From Solen grandis (Eukaryota > Mollusca > Bivalvia > Adapedonta > Solenidae): 64,000 nucleotides of DNA. The notes under the pieces were generated by a model that was given only the letters and a program-made list of their open reading frames with translations, ran no database searches and was not told where the DNA came from. The stretch lies in assembly GCA_021229015.1 (NCBI GenBank), contig CM037781.1:68468345-68532344 (forward strand), written 5' to 3'. Positions within the stretch are counted from its first letter, which is position 1, and every line of letters starts with the position of its first letter. Positions 58,479-64,000 of this stretch are shown here, piece after piece. The position numbers were made by a program, and so were the translations under genes.

Positions 58479-58496
58479 CAGTAGGTGGGGTGGTTG
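58479..58496 (-). CDS. Possible 18-nt microexon (Thr/Pro linker)
   Basis: The minus strand has CTACTACTGAAACAG, then CAACCACCCCACCTACTG and GTAATA. Phase 1 in and out. It encodes TTPPT within a longer Thr-rich frame (TTSTTTSTTET). The surrounding (ACT)n low complexity makes this weak. Confidence 0.18.
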
Positions 58497-59293
58497 CTGT
58501 TTCAGTAGTAGAAGTAGTAGTAGAAGTAGTAAAATGAAAAGCAGAAGTACTAGTAGTAATAACAGAAATAATTTCATAACGTATAAAAAAGTAGTATTTA
58601 AAAGAAAACATACCGTTAAAATGCTAAATACTGAAGACTTACAGGAACACTTTTTTATTTTGGAAATTAGAACAAAGATGACGAAAACATGGCGTGTCAG
58701 ACATGAACTTCAATAAAGCATTACTGTATAACAATAAGCAAAAAATAAATAAATAGAATAACACAAGTATTACCTCTTTCTAACGGCAGGTTGACGCTTC
58801 CGCATTTAACGTTCAAAAGGAAATCTGAATCATATTTATTTCGTCTGACTGAATAATAAATCAACTGCAAAATGCCGTTTTATTGTACCTTGATACAATT
58901 GCTGATTATGAGGAGCGTACACACGTAGTTATTTCGTGTCCAGCGAAGTTATTGTTTTTATCAAATTGCATCGAGAGTGGAGAGTAGTAACATCTTCATC
59001 ACCATTATTAAACAATACAAATGTTATATTTATAAATACATTATGTCTACTTGGTAGGTAGGTAGGTACTCGTATGCATTTAAGTAAGTGATTATAAATT
59101 AAATTACGTATGTATGTACATGTACATTATAAATATGTAGCGCAACAGGGAAAGGCGACTGTGACCAAATAAGCGTTGAATATCTCCTTACTCTTAAATT
59201 TGTCTATTTAAAACATGTAGGCGTTAACTCATGTTTATTTATTTATTTGTCTATTTATTTATTTATTTATTCATTCCATATTTATTTACTTAC

Positions 59294-59605
59294 TTTGACA
59301 TTTTACATCAAAATTTGAGTACTCAGCCCCGTCAATCTGCATGTTGCCATTTATGACGTAATACACCCTTGAGACATTTTGAGGCAAATACACGTACGGT
59401 CGAGTCCGCATAATCTCTATGGTGTTCGTATCCGGGCCCTGCTTCCATATCCATGTACCATTGTTTCCGTTTCTTTTAACACGACAATTCAGGAGCTTGT
59501 GATTCGGCGAGGTGATATTGCAGCCACATGTATGAATAGTCCTTGTATTGTTGATCTTAATTATAACCTTCGTCAGATTTCTTGTGTCAGCATTACATAT
59601 GTTAA
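59294..59605 (-). CDS. Internal exon of a secreted or cell-surface protein (unidentified)
   Basis: The minus strand has acceptor TGTAATTTTCAG, 312 nt with one open frame and a perfect CAAA|GTAAGT donor. It has no ATG near the start, so it is invisible to ATG-based calling. Content: NICNADTRNLTKVIIKINN at the start, TCGCNITSPNHKLLNC, then NGTWIWKQGPDTNTIEI, ending NFDVKC. Five cysteines and several N-x-S/T sequons point to an extracellular domain of about 104 residues. Phase 1 at both ends is the classic class of shuffled extracellular modules. I cannot name the domain. Confidence 0.65.
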
Positions 59606-60477
59606 CTGAAAATTACATAGGCTTATAATGTTCAGCAAATTTAACCTGAAATGGGAAATATTAAATACATTATTTATACTCTGCGTGTGTGTGGGGAGGG
59701 GTGTGTGTGTCAGTATCTATATGATAATTATCATTATATACCATGAGTAAACTTTTTTAAAAGAATATTGAATGTTTAATCTGCCTCATCTTCTTATGCT
59801 ATATATGGTACATTGGGAATGTTCACTATACATAAAAAGATACATAAGAATGGTTAAATACTGGTGTAAAACTGTGGTATCATAATTGTTTTTAATTAAT
59901 TAAGTATATTTTTTTTGTTATTGTCACAAATAAAAGTGAATAACTGGCTATATAAGGTAAAATCTCTTTTAGACATTTATGAACATGTTTTATTGTCTAT
60001 CTTTTTATTTCTTATCAATCGGTTGCTAGCTAAAAGCGATTTATATAAACCGTGACCAGGTCTTATAGCTCCCCTTGTCCATTTCCTTCGTAATGGATTT
60101 TTTTTTTTTTTTTTTACCGTTCAGTATATTATGAACAAAGGATGTCAGATTTTATAAAAGAAGCAAGCCAGGTAATCAGGCCGAGATTCAGGGGAGGGTG
60201 GGGTGTCCGAATCCCGGTGATCGCTCGTACGCGTGCATGCACTTGGGTTATAGTCATGTTCTTAGGGCTCCACAAAACTGAATGATCGCATTCGCTTTCA
60301 TCGCACCAACAATTGTTCAAGTTGTTTCGCAATCGATGTAAACTGCAGATGATTTAACCTTTTTAATCCCCTGCCAAGAGGAAGACAGCATGACTACCTT
60401 AGATCCGGTACAACCAATTGTTTGATCCTGATTTACTAGTGAAAAGTGATTGTCCAGTTATCGATATGGAACAACTA

Positions 60478-60566
60478 CTGTAAAATTATAAATTTTCGAT
60501 GGCATTAAATTTCGTTAATATATCGCTAAAGGAAATTTCGTGGATACATTTATTCGTGGACTCATG
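60478..60566 (+). repeat. Interspersed repeat C, copy 2
   Basis: AAATTTTCGATGGCATTAAA, TTTCGTTAATATAT, GAAATTTCGTGGATACATTT, TTCGTGGA: same order as 46391-46477 inverted. TTCGTGG recurs several times. Confidence 0.6.
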
Positions 60567-60978
60567 TCCGAGAAAAATCGAGGTCTTCTTAATGATCACA
60601 TTTGGTGGGGTTAATATCTTTGGATAATATGTTTTTACAGTTTAGTTAACACGTGCGCTGAGGTTAGAATATATTTAGCATTAATATCTCGTATGTCGTT
60701 GTGCGTGTTTCGATCGAAATACGTCATAAAACGTATATCCTACAAACAAAATATAACAATATAGATAGAGCGCACTAAGTTTCAATTTCGTAAAAATCAG
60801 AACAACTGTTTTTAAAAAGGAACTATTCAACCAGTATTCTCTGTTTTTGTCTTATTGAAAATTTTCAAATACATTGTTGAAAATGTTCAAATACATGGTT
60901 TTTTATTCATTCTAGCTTTTCACCTTTAAACTTTGATTTGATATATATGACTCATATACTTTCATTTGACATATTTTA

Positions 60979-61174
60979 AGTGGATACTCAGTTAAAAGAT
61001 ATATTTCTGACAGATGTGGTGAGTGATACTCAACCTCCTTTTGATGATTTGACGCGGTGTATACACTCCGATGAAGATATTGATGCACTTGTTAAAATGT
61101 TTACATTGTTATTGCGATTAGGGGTTAATCAGTTAATGAACTTGTTATTGTCTAAGACGCGCTCGAAGAAATAA
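60979..61174 (+). CDS. Unassigned open frame, possible exon or LINE linker region
   Basis: 64 codons without ATG (DIFLTDVVSDTQPPFDDLTR, then DEDIDALVKMFTLLLRLGVN, then KTRSKK) to TAA, after TATTTTAAG as a weak acceptor. The pattern could be the endonuclease-RT linker of a LINE or a cellular exon. Residue content is better than random AT-rich frames. Confidence 0.22.
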
Positions 61175-61189
61175 CTTCTAATTTTAAAG

Positions 61190-61600
61190 ATACAGGGACC
61201 AACAAGAATAAACAACATTGCCCTTTGCTAAATTTCAAACTTAATTTTTGTCTGGAGCATAACTCAAAAAGTATAAAAGTTATTAACTTGAGATTTTACA
61301 GGTGGATAGATATCATAATGGAGAAGTGTCGTACACAAGAACCGTAACTTCGAACATCATATTTTTGGAATTATTGCCCTTTGTTAAATTTCATACTTAT
61401 GTTTTGTCGAGAGCATTACTCATGCACTATGAGACATATAACCTTGAAACTTCATAAGCGGATAGACCTCACAAAGAAGAATTGCAGTGTACAAAAACCT
61501 TTATTCTGCAAATCATATTTTTTGAGTTATAGCCCGTTGTTTAATTTGAATTATGAATTACATGAATTAAAACAAATTGGATTTTTTGGCATGAAGCTGA
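61190..61600 (+). repeat. Core fragment of the family B Helentron-like element
   Basis: Two units carry CCCTTTG...AAATTTCA, GAGCATAACTC, ACTTGAGATTTTACAGGTGG and GCAGTGTACA-type motifs. These parallel 56380-56580 (GGAGCATAACTCC, GACTTGAAACTTTATAGGTG). Neither end of the element is present. Confidence 0.55.
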
Positions 61601-62149
61601 ATCAGCCATTTACTCAGTTACTGCAAACATCTGCAAACGTTTTGTACCCAAGCCACACAGGGCTTACATGTTGCTTGGCATCCTTATTGTTCGTTTACAT
61701 GTGAAACATAACAATGTATTCCTATTTCCAAGTCACTGTTTGCAAAGGTGAGCTAATGTTTTGGTGACTGAAATCTACTTTTTCAAAGCAAATAAAGCAG
61801 ACATTGATGAGAGGACTCTTGTGCATATGTGGCTGTGTGCCTCCGTGTATGAATGTATGTGAGGGGAAGGGGATGGGAGAGGACATCATGTTTTCGAAAA
61901 CTACGAAAACAAATCCCTGGATTGTAGTGTACAACTCACAGAGCTGTTACGCTGAAGTTTAAGTGTGCTGTTACATGAATGATATGTTTATATGTCTTAT
62001 ACACTCCTAATTAAGGAAGACATTTCGTTCTACTTCTCTATAAACAAGGAAAACATGTTTGGTAGAAAAGAAACAATGAGTACCAATTTAAAATGTAAAG
62101 AAGGTCAGTGATAGTTTTCTTCCTTTTAAGACACCACTTTTGAGGAGGA

Positions 62150-62295
62150 CTGACTTGACTATTTGAGTTTACCGTCGCCTCAACAGTATTTCAGTCATAT
62201 AGCGACGTCCAGCTAATTACAGGTGGAGGAAGACCCCGAATGCACGGAGGCATCCGGGTAGAACCACCGACCTACTGCAAGCCTGCTGGAAGGAA
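62150..62295 (-). repeat. SINE family 1, 5'-truncated, with target-site duplication
   Basis: The minus strand starts in the middle of the body (CAGCAGGCTTGCAGTAGGTC) and runs through AGCTGGACGTCGCTATATGA and the tail; the tRNA head is missing. TTTTGAGGAGGA flanks it at 62138-62149 and 62296-62307, perfect over 12 bases. So it arrived already truncated. Confidence 0.88.
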
Positions 62296-62504
62296 TTTTG
62301 AGGAGGAAAGAGCCAGCAGCATGAACTCATTATGTGAAGCAAAGCTATATTAGATCACATGCGATTGCAATGATTTTTATATTATGTATGGCGTCATTCG
62401 AAGATTTGTTTAATGCTCTATAGCTTTCAATTATGGGTGGATTTTATTAAACTTTTCATTGGTGTAAATTATGGATGTAGTTGCATGTGCAACTGCACTT
62501 TCGT

Positions 62505-62724
62505 TTTCCGAAGGCGGGAGGTCATGGGTTCGAAACCTGGGCACGACATACCAAAGTCGTAAAAAAGTGTACTGGTATAGCTCTCTTGCTTGGCGCTAAG
62601 CATATAAAGATAGTTCCAGGACAGGTTGGTCTGGTGTCAGGATAATATATCTGTCTCAAGTAGACATATTCTCCAAATTACTAAAATACTGTCGGTGGGA
62701 CGTTAAACCCAGCAAACAAACAAG
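62505..62724 (+). repeat. SINE family 2 with internal deletion
   Basis: GGTCATGGGTTCGAAACCTG (B box), ACATACCAAAGTCGTAAAAA, CTGGTGTCAGGATAATATAT, then AAATACTGTCGGTGGGACGT and TTAAACCCAGCAAACAAAC. The segment with the GTCTACGGCGTGATA motif is deleted. Confidence 0.8.
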
Positions 62725-63601
62725 CGTGATTCCTGTACAGCCCCATATTCTGTGCAGAGGGGATCTAAAGTATCGCTAAATGTTTTGTTTTGTTTAATGT
62801 AATGTTTAACGATATATTTGAATTCACTGAATTGATAAGAACACGTAATGTTAAACTGGTGTACAAGCTTGCTGCTTTAACTTGCAGAAAGAATTATAGC
62901 CATTTTTTATCACACATTTCGGATAATTAACGATACATGTACATATATATGTATAAGACTCCCTTTTCTGTATAAGATTGGCTATTTTTAACTTCGCCTC
63001 CCCTTTTTTTCATTTTGACCAGTTATTGTCGTTTTATGCGTAATCTATATTTCACTTTCACTGTTAAGTTCGCAAGAATTTTTGTCCGATGTATGATAAA
63101 AATTTCGTCCTTACATAAAATGTATCTTATCTTTATTGTTAAATACTGTCCCATTTTGTACAAGTAACAAATACATTAATATACGTAAAACAACAGCAAT
63201 TACATAGTACAGTACCATTCTAAATTACAGTTATTAGGGATCAGAAAAGTCTACACTTGTACATATAATGAGAAACTAAAACAAATACTTATCTAGGTAT
63301 AATAATTAATTAAGCTAATAATTTCGATAAAAACAAAATATGTGAGGCGCACTACTGTGCAAAAATAAAAAAAGAGTGTTAAATATCTTAAAGGGCACTT
63401 TAGCGATCAGCTTGCTTATTAATTATGTACACGTTATTTGGACAAAAACAATCAAACGAAGTAGTAGTGGTGGGCCTACTTATATTTATAAAGTGTGATA
63501 TGACAATTTCCGAAATTTATAAATATCCGGTTATATCAGCAAAGAAATGATAGATATACTAGTATGTGTTTCCTGAATATATCATTCTAAACAGTACTCA
63601 C
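62725..63601. other. AT-rich, no feature recognised
   Basis: It would be intron sequence if the exons at 59.3-59.6 and 63.6 kb belong together. TTAAAGGGCACTTTAGCGAT at 63389 resembles one end of a TTAA-target element, but no partner end is visible before the window ends. Confidence 0.35.
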
Positions 63602-63634
63602 CGGTATATGACACCATAGCACTGCAGTTTCCCA
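63602..63634 (-). CDS. Candidate 33-nt microexon, chain with 59294-59605
   Basis: The minus strand has acceptor TTTTTTTTGCAG, 33 nt (GNCSAMVSYT in frame) and donor CCG|GTGAGT. Both sites are near-consensus. Phase 1 in and out, so it splices in frame to 59605 with Val at the joint. A Cys in a short segment fits the extracellular character of the next exon. The intron of 4.0 kb would contain three SINE or Helentron-type repeats. Confidence 0.4.
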
Positions 63635-64000
63635 CTGCAAAAAAAAAATGTTTATAAATAATAAGATGAATACATTATCTGCAATGCTTATAGATATTGT
63701 TTTGGAAAAATCTGAACCTTCCGCATGGTATGATAGAATTTAAAATTAGTTCTGAAATGGCAAAAATTATGACGAATTTTAGAAAAAAAAATATCAAAAC
63801 ATATGCATATCAATATGCTAACGGAACCTGTGAACATATTTAATTTATTGATTTTATTTTAAATATATTTCCTAATCATTTTTATGAAAATGAATTAATA
63901 CATAAATTGAGTATCGAATCGATCATAAAATGAATATGTGACCAAATAAATTTTCTTAAGAATAAAACTATATATGGAAAATATTGCTTTAAGGAAGCTT
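63635..64000. other. AT-rich window end, no feature recognised
   Basis: No frame, terminal repeat or tRNA-like element seen. Confidence 0.4.

Noticed and set aside
60129..60332. Cys-rich minus frame (NNCWCDESECDHSVLW)
   Set aside because: No usable acceptor upstream in frame, and the end is GC-rich repeat-like sequence.

Overview
This is a eukaryotic, intron-rich and strongly AT-rich window. I infer a lophotrochozoan, most likely a bivalve mollusc. The basis is tRNA-derived SINEs with A and B boxes, a DIRS-type retroelement, Helentron-like elements with tandem-repeat cores, many minisatellites, and a single-exon-like alpha-1,2-fucosyltransferase. There are no operons, ribosome binding sites, prophages or CRISPR arrays. 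Two 100-base N runs (7699-7798, 57799-57898) are assembly gaps.

The one protein gene I recognise with confidence is a family-11 glycosyltransferase at 272-1245 (+), preceded by a strong 3' splice site. Most other coding signal is short exons without their own ATG, found as open frames bounded by splice signals. The best are: a two-exon 3' gene end at 18.8-18.3 kb (-); a 312-nt phase 1-1 exon at 59.6-59.3 kb (-) with a phase-compatible 33-nt microexon at 63.6 kb; a terminal exon with poly(A) signal at 55.3 kb (-); a Cys-rich exon at 22.7 kb (-); and two interleaved candidate exon chains on opposite strands at 35.7-38.9 kb. None of these products is identified. They are inferences that need transcript data.

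The rest is mostly repeats. 0-10 kb: the fucosyltransferase, a SINE with perfect target-site duplications (TSDs), a Helentron-like fragment, a decayed DIRS RT/RNase H remnant, and a 461-bp MITE with 4-bp TSDs. 10-20 kb: SINEs and 29/30-bp, 45-bp and 13-bp arrays. 20-32 kb: a LINE 3' end, a 94-bp array, and decayed SINEs. 32-46 kb: a 31-bp minisatellite with higher-order structure, a SINE with a six-fold internal 77-bp amplification, a SINE split by a TTAA transposon, and a 3.3-kb 38-bp satellite interrupted twice by the 4-bp-TSD MITE. 46-64 kb: small MITEs, three Helentron-like elements of two families (one carrying a nested poly(A) retro-insertion), and further SINEs.

The main story is layered repeat evolution. 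Target-site duplications and nesting give insertion order at several places, and several minisatellites appear to have grown inside or beside mobile elements. Most longer ORFs in the window are by-products of tandem units whose length is a multiple of three or whose frames rotate, not genes.
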